From: Acidobacteriota bacterium
GTDB lineage: Bacteria; Acidobacteriota; Vicinamibacteria; Vicinamibacterales; UBA2999
DNA length: 64,000 nt
Reading direction: 5' to 3'
NCBI GenBank assembly: GCA_963169195.1
Contig: CAUJDN010000035.1
Location: forward strand, 62,001-126,000
The position numbers and the translations under genes were made by a program. Positions 17,361 to 26,292 of the stretch are shown in pieces. How positions within the stretch are numbered: position 1 is the first letter of the stretch; every line of letters starts with the position of its first letter. The notes beneath the pieces were generated by a model. It was not told where the DNA came from. It made no database searches and worked only from the letters and a program-made list of their open reading frames with translations.

Positions 17361-19898
17361 CTACTCGTCGCGCAAGACGACGATAGGGTCGACCCTCGAA
17401 GCCCGCCACGCGGGGAGCATGCTGGCGACGGCCGCGACGACGGCGATCGTCGCGACCACCGCGCCCATCGTGAGCGGGTCGGTCGGCTGCACGCCGAACA
17501 GCAGCGACGTCACCAGCCGCGTGAGCCCGAAGGCACCGGCCAGCCCGGCGACGACGCCGATGCCGGCGAGCACGAGCCCCTGCTTCAGCACCTCGCCGAT
17601 GACACTCCCCCGCTCGGCGCCGAGCGCCATGCGGATGCCGATCTCGCGGCGCCGCTCCGTCACCATGTAGGAGAGCACGCCGTAGGTGCCAATCGCGGCG
17701 AGGAGGAGCGCGAGGACCGCAAAGGCGCCGAGCAGCTGCGCCAGCAGCCGCGGCCGGCGGATGGCATCCGCGAACACCTCGTTCATGTCACGCAGCCGCA
17801 CCACGGGCACCGCGCGGTCCGTCTCGCGCATCACGCTCTCGATGGTCTGGGCCAGCCCCGCGGGAGGCAGCGTCGTCCGCAGCACCACGTTCATCGTCGC
17901 GGGCATGGTGCCGAACACCGGGAAGTTCGCCGTCTGATCGGCGAGGAAGTAGAACTCCGTCCCCGTCTTCTGGTCCACGCCGCCCTGCTTGACGTCCTTC
18001 GCCACGCCCACCACCGTGAACCACGGGATGTTCGCGCCCGGCGGCCCGGACGGGCGCAGGCGCTGGCCGATGGGATTCAGGTCCTGCCAGAACGTCCGGA
18101 CCAGCGCCTCGTTGACGACGGCGACGGGGCCGGTGGCCGACGCGTCCGTGGCCTGGAACCCGCGTCCCGCGACGATGGGGATGCCCATCGCCTCGAAGTA
18201 GTCCGTCATCACGAACTGGTAGTAGTCCACGTTCTCGTACGGTCCCTCCGCCGGCGCGGTGTAATTGTCGATGTCCGTGTCGTTCGCGTCCACGGGCCGG
18301 TTCGGCGGCAGGCCCGACATGGCCGACGCTGCCTGGATGCCGGGCAGGCTCCGGAGCCGAGCGAGTGCGCGCTGCATCAGCTGTCCGCGGGCGGCCGGCT
18401 GCGGATAGCTGGCCGGCGGCAGCGTCACCTGGAACGTGACGAGACGCGACCGGTCGAAGCCGGCATCCACCGTGGTGAGGTTGACGACGGTGCGGAGCAG
18501 CAACCCGGCACCGATGACCAGCATCACGGCGAGCGCCACTTCGGCCATCACGAGACCGCGACGCACGTGATGCCGCGCGGCGCCGGTCGCGCCGCGGGCG
18601 CCGCCCTCCTTGAGGGCCGCGGCGAGGCCGCTCACCCGCGTGTGCAGCAGCGGCGCCAGGCCGAAGACGATGCCGGTGGCGACCGACACGGCCAGCGTGA
18701 AGAGCAGCACGAGGGGGTCGACGGTGACCTCGCCCGTGCGCGGCAGGCTCTCCGGGTAGGCCGCGATGATGGCCGCCACGCCCACGCGCGCCAGCACCAG
18801 CCCCAGCGCGCCGCCGACGAGCGAGAGCAGCACGCCCTCGGTCATGAACTGCCCGAGCAGGCGCCCCCGCCCGGCTCCAAGCGCGGTGCGGACCGCGAAC
18901 TCGCGATGCCGCGTCTCGGCGCGCGCGAGCAGCAGGTTGGCGAGGTTTGCGCACGCGATGAGGAGCACGAAGCCAACCGCCGCCTGGAGGACCCAGATGG
19001 CGCGGCTCGCGCTGCCGACGATCTCTTCCTGGACCGGCTCCATCTGCAGCACGTGGCCGCCAGGCTGCGTGCCCGGCGCGGCCGGCTGCGGCGGCGCGAA
19101 CACGTGCATCTTCACCCCGGTTCGCTCGCCCCAGGTGGCGATCAGCGAATCGAGCTCGGCCCGTGCCTGCTCCATCGTCACGCCGTCCTTCAACCGGCCA
19201 ATCAGATAGAGGAAGTGGTTGCCGCGGTTCTGCCGGTTCGCCGGGTTGAGCCCGATGGGCAGCCAGATCTCCGTCCGGTTGTCCATCACGTCCGCGCCGG
19301 GCGGCATCACGCCAATCACCTCGCGCCTGACGCCGTTGACCTCCACCATCTGCCCGACGATGGGCTGGCCGCCGAAGGCTGACTGCCACAGCTCGTGCGA
19401 GAGAATCGCCACGGCCGGCGGCTGCGGCGGCGGTGCCCCGGGCGGCAGCGGCGCCGCGGAGCCCCCGACCACGTCGGTCTCGCCCTTCGCGAAGAGACGG
19501 CCCTGCGCGGCCGGCACGCCGAGCGTCGTGAGCAGGTCGTCGGTCACCGACGCGGAGCGCACGCGCCGCGGGCGGTCCGCGGCCATGAGGTTCACTTCGC
19601 CGGTGGTGAACGCGCCGACGGAGGCAAACGACTGGTTCAGTTCGCGGAACTCGAAGAACTCCGGCGGCGACACCCAGAACTGGTCGAACCCCATGTTCGG
19701 GAACCGGGTCGTCAGGTAGGCCAGCTGCTCGGGCTTCGGGTAGCCCAGGGGCCGCAGGATCACGCCGTTGACGATGGAGAAGATGGCGGTGTTGGCGCCG
19801 ATGCCGAGCGCCAGGGTGAGGATGGTGACCAGCGCGAAGCCCGGCGTGCGCAGCAGGCCACGAACGGCGTGGCGAACGTCCTGCATGAGGTGGTCCAT
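17361..19898 (-). CDS. ABC-transporter-type permease, ADOP (acidobacterial duplicated orphan permease) family
   Basis: An 845-residue inner-membrane protein related to MacB/FtsX permeases. The opening is diagnostic: DVRHAVRGLLRTPGFALVTI then TLALGIGANTAIFSIVNGVI. The topology is one N-terminal helix, a large periplasmic MacB-type domain (about 50-290), a group of helices near 300-440 (AVGFVLLIACANLANLLLAR, RTALGAGRGRLLGQF), a second periplasmic domain, and three terminal helices (EIGIRMALGAERGSVIGEVL). This duplicated two-half architecture is known for ADOP proteins, which are 'orphan' because no ATPase gene is adjacent; none is seen here. The transported substrate is unknown. Confidence 0.93.
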   Translation of the reverse strand: MDHLMQDVRHAVRGLLRTPGFALVTILTLALGIGANTAIFSIVNGVILRPLGYPKPEQLAYLTTRFPNMGFDQFWVSPPEFFEFRELNQSFASVGAFTTGEVNLMAADRPRRVRSASVTDDLLTTLGVPAAQGRLFAKGETDVVGGSAAPLPPGAPPPQPPAVAILSHELWQSAFGGQPIVGQMVEVNGVRREVIGVMPPGADVMDNRTEIWLPIGLNPANRQNRGNHFLYLIGRLKDGVTMEQARAELDSLIATWGERTGVKMHVFAPPQPAAPGTQPGGHVLQMEPVQEEIVGSASRAIWVLQAAVGFVLLIACANLANLLLARAETRHREFAVRTALGAGRGRLLGQFMTEGVLLSLVGGALGLVLARVGVAAIIAAYPESLPRTGEVTVDPLVLLFTLAVSVATGIVFGLAPLLHTRVSGLAAALKEGGARGATGAARHHVRRGLVMAEVALAVMLVIGAGLLLRTVVNLTTVDAGFDRSRLVTFQVTLPPASYPQPAARGQLMQRALARLRSLPGIQAASAMSGLPPNRPVDANDTDIDNYTAPAEGPYENVDYYQFVMTDYFEAMGIPIVAGRGFQATDASATGPVAVVNEALVRTFWQDLNPIGQRLRPSGPPGANIPWFTVVGVAKDVKQGGVDQKTGTEFYFLADQTANFPVFGTMPATMNVVLRTTLPPAGLAQTIESVMRETDRAVPVVRLRDMNEVFADAIRRPRLLAQLLGAFAVLALLLAAIGTYGVLSYMVTERRREIGIRMALGAERGSVIGEVLKQGLVLAGIGVVAGLAGAFGLTRLVTSLLFGVQPTDPLTMGAVVATIAVVAAVASMLPAWRASRVDPIVVLRDE

Positions 19899-19938
19899 GC
19901 AGGCAGTAGACGGGTGCGGGCCCGGATTCGTTTCACGG

Positions 19939-19956
19939 CTCTCATGGCGCTCTCAT
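19939..19956 (+). promoter_or_regulatory. Pho-box-like direct repeat controlling the metal-efflux operon
   Basis: CTCTCAT-GGCG-CTCTCAT: two identical 7-bp direct repeats separated by 4 bp, ending exactly 10 bp before the -10 hexamer at 19967. That is the geometry of activator sites of PhoB/OmpR-family response regulators, where the 18-bp box replaces a -35. The operon itself encodes such a regulator (25606-26292), so autoregulation is the simplest inference. Confidence 0.55.
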
Positions 19957-19966
19957 GCGCGCCTGA

Positions 19967-19972
19967 TACACA
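19967..19972 (+). promoter_or_regulatory. -10 hexamer of the metal-efflux operon
   Basis: TACACA lies 6 nt before the ATG at 19979 and 10 bp after the direct-repeat box. The leader is predicted to be absent or only a few nucleotides long. Confidence 0.4.
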
Positions 19973-19978
19973 TGGGGC

Positions 19979-21229
19979 ATGGGGCTCGGTCCGCGGATTC
20001 CATGTGCACTGGCCATCGCGCTGGCCCTGGCGGCGTCGCCCACGGCAGCTCAACCATCACCGCCTCCGGCATCTGCCACCTTCACGCTGGCCGATGCCCT
20101 CGCGCGCGCGCGCGCCACGGCACCCGAGACCGCCGCGGCCCGCGCCCGGGTCGAGGCTGCCGGGCAGGCCGTCGGCCAGGCCGCCCGCGGACCCAACCCG
20201 ATCTTCGAGTTCCGTCTGGAGAACTGGGCCTCGGGCGTGTCGCGGTCGCTGCTGCCGTACGACGCCTTCGCCGAGGTCACGCAGGTCGTCGAGATCGGGG
20301 GCAAGCGCGGGGCGCGGCGCGCGGTGGCGGAGGCCGCGCTCGACAGCAGCCGGGCCACCGAGGCGCTCGCCGCGCAGATGGTCGTGCTCGACATCGCCCG
20401 CGCGTACCTCGATGCCGTGCGGCTGCGCGATCGGCGGCGCACCCTGGCGGCACAGGTGACCGACCTGGCCGAGATGGTGCGCGTGCTGGACCGGCGCGTG
20501 GCGCTCGGCACGACGGCGGAGTCCGAGCTGCTCAAGCTGCGGACCGAAGAGGCCCGCGCGGCCACGGAGCTGACTCGCACGGAGCTGGCGGCCGACCGGG
20601 CCCTCTCGGTCCTGACGGCCCGCCTCGACGTCGATGCCACGCTCGACGCGCTGGGACTGCCCCCGCCGCCCCCAGCGGCAGACGCGATCGATGACGCCCT
20701 GGCGTTGAAGCGCCGGCCCGACGTGGTTTCGGCCGAGCGCGCCGTGACCGCGGCGCGGCAGGCCCTGCGGCTCGAGGATGCCCGGGCCGTGCCGGATCCG
20801 GCGGTCAACGCGGGCCTGAAGCGCACGACCGGCTACAACACGGGCCTCTTCACCGTGACGATGCCGGTCCCCCTCTTCAACCACAACCGCGCGGCGCGGA
20901 TCGTCGCGCAGGGGCAGGTGACCGCCGCCGAGCTCGAGCTGGCGGCAACCGAGCGCCGGGCGCGTGGGGAGCTGGCGGCGGCGCGTGCGGCCGCGCAGCG
21001 CCTCGGCGAGCGCGCCCGTGACATCCGCGGACGGCTCGTGGATCCGGCGCGCGGTGCCCGGGACGCGGCGAGGGCGGCGTTTGCCACCGGCGCGCTCGAC
21101 GTGCTCCGCCTGGTGGACGCGGAGCGCGTGTTCGCCGACGCCGCGCTCATCGCCATCGATCTCGAGACCGACGCGGTCACCGCTGCCATCGAAGCGCGGC
21201 TGGCCGCAGGAGAGGACCCGCTGCCATGA
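19979..21229 (+). CDS. czcC: TolC-family outer-membrane channel of a heavy-metal efflux system (CzcC-like)
   Basis: A 416-residue outer-membrane efflux protein. It has a Sec signal (CALAIALALAASPTAAQ) and then the alternating helical and strand repeats of the family (TLADALARARATAPETAAAR, EVTQVVEIGGKRGARRAVAE, VPDPAVNAGLKRTTGYNTG). It should form the trimeric exit duct that joins the membrane-fusion and RND proteins encoded next. Its stop overlaps the start of the fusion-protein gene (ATGA), so translation is coupled. It is first gene of a five-gene operon. Confidence 0.9.
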   Translation: MGLGPRIPCALAIALALAASPTAAQPSPPPASATFTLADALARARATAPETAAARARVEAAGQAVGQAARGPNPIFEFRLENWASGVSRSLLPYDAFAEVTQVVEIGGKRGARRAVAEAALDSSRATEALAAQMVVLDIARAYLDAVRLRDRRRTLAAQVTDLAEMVRVLDRRVALGTTAESELLKLRTEEARAATELTRTELAADRALSVLTARLDVDATLDALGLPPPPPAADAIDDALALKRRPDVVSAERAVTAARQALRLEDARAVPDPAVNAGLKRTTGYNTGLFTVTMPVPLFNHNRAARIVAQGQVTAAELELAATERRARGELAAARAAAQRLGERARDIRGRLVDPARGARDAARAAFATGALDVLRLVDAERVFADAALIAIDLETDAVTAAIEARLAAGEDPLP

Positions 21230-22434
21230 GGCCTTCACGAATCACATTGCAGACCGCGGGCGCCGTCGTGGCCGTCGCGGTGCTGGCGTCCGGCTGTGGA
21301 TCGGACGCGCCGCAGGACGCCGGTCCCGCGGCGACCCCGGAGGCCCGCACGTCGGTGCAGGTGTCGAACGCCGACGCGAAGGCCGCGGGCATCGAGACGG
21401 CGCCGGCGCGGACGGTCGAGCGGTCGGAACCGCTGCAGGCATCCGGCGTCGTCACCTTCGACGAGCGGCGGACCGCGCGACTCGGCTCGCTGGTGGAAGG
21501 TGTGGTGGCCGAACTGCGGGTGCAGCCCGGGGACCGCGTGGCCCGGGGCGCCGTCGTGGCGCGACTGCACAGCCACGTCATCCACGACGCATGGGCCGAC
21601 TATTTCAAGGCGCAGGCGGAGCACCGTCGGACCGAGACCGAGCTCGAGTACGCGCGGACGGCGGAGGCGCGCGCGGCACGGCTCGTGGCCGACAAGGCCC
21701 TCTCGCCGCAGGAACTGGAGCGGGCGCGCGCCGACGTGAACGCGGCCAGCCAGGCGGTGGCCGCGGCGCTGGCCGACATCATCCGCGGCGAGCAGGAGCT
21801 CGAGCACTACGGCATCAAGGCACGCCCCGACGCCAACCCCAGGGACGAAGGCGAGGTGCCGGTGGTGGCGCCCTTCGCGGGCACCGTCATCGAGCGGCTC
21901 TCGACCGAGGGCGCGCCGGTCACGCCGGGGTCGCCGCTGGTCGTCATCTCGGACCTGTCACGCCTCTGGATCACGGCGGAGATCGACGAGGCCCTCATCG
22001 GGCGCGTCGCCACGGGCGGCACGGCGACCATCCGCACTGCCGCGTATCCCGGAGAGACCTTCACCGGCACACTGACCGCGGTGGGCGACGTCGTCAACCC
22101 GATGACCCGGCGCGTCACGCTGCGCCTCGAGGTGGACAACGCGGACCGCCGCCTGAAACCCCAGATGTTCGTCACCGCCAGCCTCGGCGCGGCGGGCCCG
22201 CGGCGCGTCCTCGTGGTCCCGTCGCGCGCCGTGCAGGCCATGGAGGGCGAGACGGTGGTGTTCGTCCGGACCGGTGCGGATCAGTTCGCCCGGCGCTCCG
22301 TCAAGGTGGGCGCCGAGGTGGACGGCCTCGTGGAGGTCGTGAGCGGCCTTGCCGAGGGCGATGTCGTCGCCACGGCCGGCGCGTTCCTGCTGAAGTCCGA
22401 CCTGCTCAAGCCCGCGGGCGACGAGGAGTCGTAG
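21226..22434 (+). CDS. czcB: periplasmic adaptor lipoprotein of the metal efflux RND system (CzcB-like)
   Basis: A 402-residue membrane-fusion protein. It has a lipobox (AVLASGC), a barrel-sandwich/lipoyl half (GSLVEGVVAELRVQPGDRVARG), a helical hairpin (DYFKAQAEHRRTETELEYAR to about residue 190), the second lipoyl half (VVAPFAGTVIERLSTEGAPV), a beta-barrel (LWITAEIDEALIGRV) and the membrane-proximal domain. There is no His-rich or Met-rich extension that would point to a given metal. It overlaps czcC by 4 nt and is followed after 2 nt by the pump gene. Confidence 0.92.
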   Translation: MRPSRITLQTAGAVVAVAVLASGCGSDAPQDAGPAATPEARTSVQVSNADAKAAGIETAPARTVERSEPLQASGVVTFDERRTARLGSLVEGVVAELRVQPGDRVARGAVVARLHSHVIHDAWADYFKAQAEHRRTETELEYARTAEARAARLVADKALSPQELERARADVNAASQAVAAALADIIRGEQELEHYGIKARPDANPRDEGEVPVVAPFAGTVIERLSTEGAPVTPGSPLVVISDLSRLWITAEIDEALIGRVATGGTATIRTAAYPGETFTGTLTAVGDVVNPMTRRVTLRLEVDNADRRLKPQMFVTASLGAAGPRRVLVVPSRAVQAMEGETVVFVRTGADQFARRSVKVGAEVDGLVEVVSGLAEGDVVATAGAFLLKSDLLKPAGDEES

Positions 22435-22436
22435 CC

Positions 22437-25400
22437 GTGGGCCTCGTCGAGCGCTTCGTCAACGCCACGTTCGGGCAGCGCGCCTTCGTGCTGTTCTTCC
22501 TCGTGGCGCTCACCTTCACCGGCGTGATGGCGTTCCGCGACCTGCCCATCGAGGCGTTCCCGGACCTGACCAACAACCAGGTCGTGGTCATCACCGAGGC
22601 GCCCAGCCTGGCCGCGCCCGAGGTGGAGCAGCGGGTCTCCTATCCCATCGAGACGGCGCTGATGGGCGTGCCCGACGCCCAGGAAGTCCGTTCCATCTCG
22701 AAGTTCGGCCTCTCCATCATCACGATGGTGTTCGACGATGCGGTGCCCATCTACTTCGCGCGGCAGCTGGTCACCGAGCGCCTGACCGACGTGCGGAGCC
22801 GCCTGCCCGAGGGCCTGGATCCGGTGCTCGGCCCCGTGGCGACGGCCTTCGGCGAGATCTACCAGTACGTCGTCACGGGCGACGGCGTCGACCCGATGGT
22901 GGCCAAGACCACGCACGACTGGGACATCCGGACGCGCCTGCGCTCGGTGTCCGGCGTGAGCGAGGTGAACTCGTGGGGTGGGCTCACCAAGCAGTTCCAG
23001 GTCGTCGTGGATCCGCTGCGCCTGGAGAAGTACGCGCTGACGCTCGGGGAGGTGCTGCGCGCGGTGGCGGACAACAACCGGTCCTTCAGCGGCGGCTTCA
23101 TCGAGCACCGCGCCGAGCGCTACACGGTGCGCGGGGTTGGGCTCGTCACGAACGTGGCGGATCTCGAGCGGGTGGTCCTCAAGTCGCACGAGGGCGTGCC
23201 GGTGCTGGTCCGGGACGTGGCCGCGGTCGAAGTGGCGCCGATGCTGAGGAACGGCGCCGTCACCCGCAACGGCCAGGGCGAGGTGGTGGGCGGCATGGTC
23301 ATCATGCTGAAGGGCGAGAACGCCCACGACCTGTCGCAGCGCGTGAAGGCGCGGATGGCCGACGTGCAGGCCAGCCTTCCACCGGGCATGCGCGTCGAGC
23401 CCTTCTACGACCAGAGCGAGGTGATCGACCGCACGACGCGCACGGTCGCGACGAACCTCATCGAGGGGAGCCTGCTGGTCATCGTCGTGCTCTTCATCTT
23501 CCTGCGGGACGTGCGCGCGTCGCTCATCGTGGCGGCGGTCATCCCGCTGTCGATGCTCGTGGGCTTCATCGGGATGCGCCTCTTCGGCGTCTCGGCGAAT
23601 CTGATGTCGCTGGGCGCCATCGACTTCGGCCTCATCGCGGACGGCGCCGTGGTGATGAGGGAGAGCTTCGTGCGCCGGCGGACGGAGGCGGGCGACCGGA
23701 TCCTGCACGCCCAGCCGGACCAGCGCCACGCCCTGCGGCTCAACCTGTTCCGCAGCGCCTCCATCGAGATGGCGCGGCCCGTGCTCTTCGGCGTGCTCAT
23801 CATCATCGCGGTGTACCTGCCCATCTTCACGCTCGAAGGGCTGGAAGGAAAGATGTTCCGGCCGATGGCCATCACGGTCTGCTCGGCCCTGTTCGGGTCG
23901 CTGGTGCTGTCGCTCACGGGCGTCCCGGTCGTGTCCTCCTACCTGCTGACGCTGTCCGGGCACCACGAGGAGGAGCGGTGGTTCGTCCGGCTGCGGAACC
24001 GCTACACGCACCACCTCGGCCGGCACATGCGCCACCCGGCCCTCACGATCGGCATCGCGGTCGCGCTGGTGGCATCGGCCCTGGGCTCCATCCCCTTCCT
24101 CGGCACGGAGTTCATGCCGCGGCTGGACGAGGGGTCCATCCTCATCGAGACGCGGAAGCTGCCGTCGGTGTCGCTCGAAGAGTCGGTACAGATCTCCACC
24201 CGCGTCGAGCAGATCCTGCTGCGCGACTTCACGGAGATCTCGCAGATCGTCACGAAGATGGGCCGGCCCGATCTGGCGACGGAGGCCATGGGCATCTACC
24301 AGGGCGACGTCTACGTGCTGCTCCATCCCGAGGACGCGTGGGAGAGCGGGCGCACCAAGGAGGCACTGATCAATGCGATGGCCGAGTCGCTGTCGCACGT
24401 GCCGGGGCTGTCGGTGAACTTCACGCAGCCGATGGCGATGCGGCTGGACGAGGTGGTGTCGGGGATCAAGGCCGACGTGGCCGTGAAGGTGTTCGGGCCC
24501 GACTCGGCCGTGCTGGAGCGCCTCGGCGCCCAGATCCTGGACGTCATCGAGCACGTGCCAGGCGCCGCTGACATGCAGGTGGAGGTGCTCTCCGGCGCGG
24601 CACAGCTCGAGATCCGGATCGACCGCGACGCCATCGCGCGCTACGGCCTGCACGTCGCCGACGTGCAGCAGGTGGTCGAGGCGGCCGTGGGCGGAAGCGA
24701 GGCCACCGAGCTCCTCGACGGCGCGCGCCGCTTCCCCGTCGTCGTGCGGCTGCCGGCGGCCATGCGGCAGGACGCCGACACCATCAGCGCCCTGATCGTC
24801 ACCGCTCCCGGCGGCGAGCGTGTGCCGCTCAGCCGCCTGGCCGACATCCGGCTCGCCTCCACGCCGGAGGCGATCACCCACGAGAACGCCGAGCGCCGCC
24901 TGGTGGTCCAGAGCAACGTGCGCGGCCGCGACGTAGGCAGCTTCGTCGCCGAGGCGCAGCGCCGGCTGCAGGGATCGGTAACCCTGCCCACCGGCTACTA
25001 CATCACGTGGGGCGGCCAGTTCGAGAACCAGCAACGCGCCATGGCGCGGCTGGCCGTCGTCGTCCCCCTGTCGCTGGCCATCATCTTCCTGCTGCTGATG
25101 GTCACGTTCGGCCGCTTTCGCTGGGCCGTGCTGATCCTCGCCAACGTGCCGTTCGCCGCCGTGGGCGGCGTGGCCGCCCTGTGGCTCCGCGGCCTCACCC
25201 TCAATCTCTCCGCCTCAGTCGGGTTCATCGCCCTCTTCGGCGTGGCCGTCCTGAACGGCGTCGTGATGATCGCCGCCATCCGTGCGCTGCGCGAGGACGA
25301 CGGCCTGGAGATCCGGGAGGCGACCGTTGCCGGCGCCGGCGCGCGCCTGAAGCCGGTGCTGATGACCGCGCTCGTGGCCTCCATCGGCTTCCTGCCGATG

Positions 25401-25577
25401 GCGCTGTCGCACGGCGCGGGTGCCGAGGTGCAGCGGCCCCTGGCCACCGTGGTGATCGGCGGCATCGTCACGTCCACGCTGCTCACGCTCATCGTGCTGC
25501 CGACGCTGTACGACATGATGGAGCGGTGGGTGGCACGCCGCGAGGCCGCCGAAGCCGAGACGGAGGCGGAGGCCTAG
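22437..25577 (+). CDS. czcA: heavy-metal efflux RND pump (CzcA/CusA family)
   Basis: A 1046-residue proton-driven inner-membrane transporter, the usual family length. The GTG at 22437 lies 2 nt after the czcB stop and opens with the conserved VNATFGQRAFVLFFLVALTF. Hallmarks are FRDLPIEAFPDLTNNQVVV, VEQRVSYPIETALMGVP, SKFGLSIITMVFDD, and in TM4 the proton-relay region LGAIDFGLIADGAVVMRES. It has two large periplasmic loops and the repeat of helices in the C-terminal half (SASVGFIALFGVAVLNGVVM, PLATVVIGGIVTSTLLTLIV). The metal (Zn/Co/Cd or Cu/Ag) cannot be decided from the motifs I can read. Confidence 0.95.
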   Translation: MGLVERFVNATFGQRAFVLFFLVALTFTGVMAFRDLPIEAFPDLTNNQVVVITEAPSLAAPEVEQRVSYPIETALMGVPDAQEVRSISKFGLSIITMVFDDAVPIYFARQLVTERLTDVRSRLPEGLDPVLGPVATAFGEIYQYVVTGDGVDPMVAKTTHDWDIRTRLRSVSGVSEVNSWGGLTKQFQVVVDPLRLEKYALTLGEVLRAVADNNRSFSGGFIEHRAERYTVRGVGLVTNVADLERVVLKSHEGVPVLVRDVAAVEVAPMLRNGAVTRNGQGEVVGGMVIMLKGENAHDLSQRVKARMADVQASLPPGMRVEPFYDQSEVIDRTTRTVATNLIEGSLLVIVVLFIFLRDVRASLIVAAVIPLSMLVGFIGMRLFGVSANLMSLGAIDFGLIADGAVVMRESFVRRRTEAGDRILHAQPDQRHALRLNLFRSASIEMARPVLFGVLIIIAVYLPIFTLEGLEGKMFRPMAITVCSALFGSLVLSLTGVPVVSSYLLTLSGHHEEERWFVRLRNRYTHHLGRHMRHPALTIGIAVALVASALGSIPFLGTEFMPRLDEGSILIETRKLPSVSLEESVQISTRVEQILLRDFTEISQIVTKMGRPDLATEAMGIYQGDVYVLLHPEDAWESGRTKEALINAMAESLSHVPGLSVNFTQPMAMRLDEVVSGIKADVAVKVFGPDSAVLERLGAQILDVIEHVPGAADMQVEVLSGAAQLEIRIDRDAIARYGLHVADVQQVVEAAVGGSEATELLDGARRFPVVVRLPAAMRQDADTISALIVTAPGGERVPLSRLADIRLASTPEAITHENAERRLVVQSNVRGRDVGSFVAEAQRRLQGSVTLPTGYYITWGGQFENQQRAMARLAVVVPLSLAIIFLLLMVTFGRFRWAVLILANVPFAAVGGVAALWLRGLTLNLSASVGFIALFGVAVLNGVVMIAAIRALREDDGLEIREATVAGAGARLKPVLMTALVASIGFLPMALSHGAGAEVQRPLATVVIGGIVTSTLLTLIVLPTLYDMMERWVARREAAEAETEAEA

Positions 25578-25605
25578 CGCCGGCCGCACGAGCCGACCGG
25601 GGGAC

Positions 25606-26292
25606 ATGATGCGCGTCCTCGTCGTCGAAGACGATCCCGAGATCAGCCGGTTCATCGTGCGCGGGCTCACCGAGGAGCGCCACCTGGTGGACCTGGTGGA
25701 GGACGGGGCGTCGGCCGTGGACATGGCCATCGCCGAGGAGTACGACGCCGTGGTGCTGGACCTGATGCTGCCGGGGATGGACGGCTTCGAGGTGTGCCGG
25801 CGGCTGCGCGCACGGGGTGTCGACACGCCGGTCATCGTCGTCACGGCCCGCGACGCGGTCAGCGACCGCATCTCGGGCCTCGACGGCGGCGCGGACGACT
25901 ACCTGGTGAAGCCATTCGCGTTCGAGGAGTTGCTGGCGCGCCTGCGCGCGCTCACGCGACGCGGCCGCACCCGCCACCTCACCACCACGCTGGACTACGG
26001 TCCCGTCTCGGTGGATCCGGTGGCGCACACGGTGACGGTCAGCGGCACACCGCTCACGCTCACCGCCACCGAGTACCGCCTGCTCGAGTTCCTCGTGCGG
26101 CGCGCCGAGGCCATCGTCACGCGGGACCAGCTCGCCCAGCACGTCTGGGGCGGGGACTACGACCCCACGTCGAACAACGCCGATGTCTACGTGGGCTACG
26201 TGCGGCGCAAGCTGCAGGCGGCCACGCCGGAACCGCTCATCCACACGGTCCGCGGTCTCGGCTATATGCTGAAGCGAGACCGGCGCCCATGA
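25606..26292 (+). CDS. OmpR-family response regulator of the metal-efflux operon
   Basis: A 228-residue two-component regulator. The receiver domain has the acidic pair (VVEDDPE), the phospho-acceptor Asp in DAVVLDLMLPGMDGFEV, the Thr in VIVVTARD and the Lys in DYLVKPFAFEEL. A winged-helix DNA-binding domain follows (LTATEYRLLEFLVRRAEAIV to IHTVRGLGYMLK). GGGGGA precedes ATG 25606; ATG 25609 is equally possible. It lies 28 nt after the pump gene and overlaps the kinase gene by 4 nt. It is the natural candidate to bind the direct repeat at 19939-19956. Confidence 0.95.
   Translation: MMRVLVVEDDPEISRFIVRGLTEERHLVDLVEDGASAVDMAIAEEYDAVVLDLMLPGMDGFEVCRRLRARGVDTPVIVVTARDAVSDRISGLDGGADDYLVKPFAFEELLARLRALTRRGRTRHLTTTLDYGPVSVDPVAHTVTVSGTPLTLTATEYRLLEFLVRRAEAIVTRDQLAQHVWGGDYDPTSNNADVYVGYVRRKLQAATPEPLIHTVRGLGYMLKRDRRP

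Noticed and set aside
22281-25034. 917-codon minus-strand frame inside the RND pump gene
   Set aside because: Antisense shadow of a clear CzcA-type gene; no start context or recognisable protein features.
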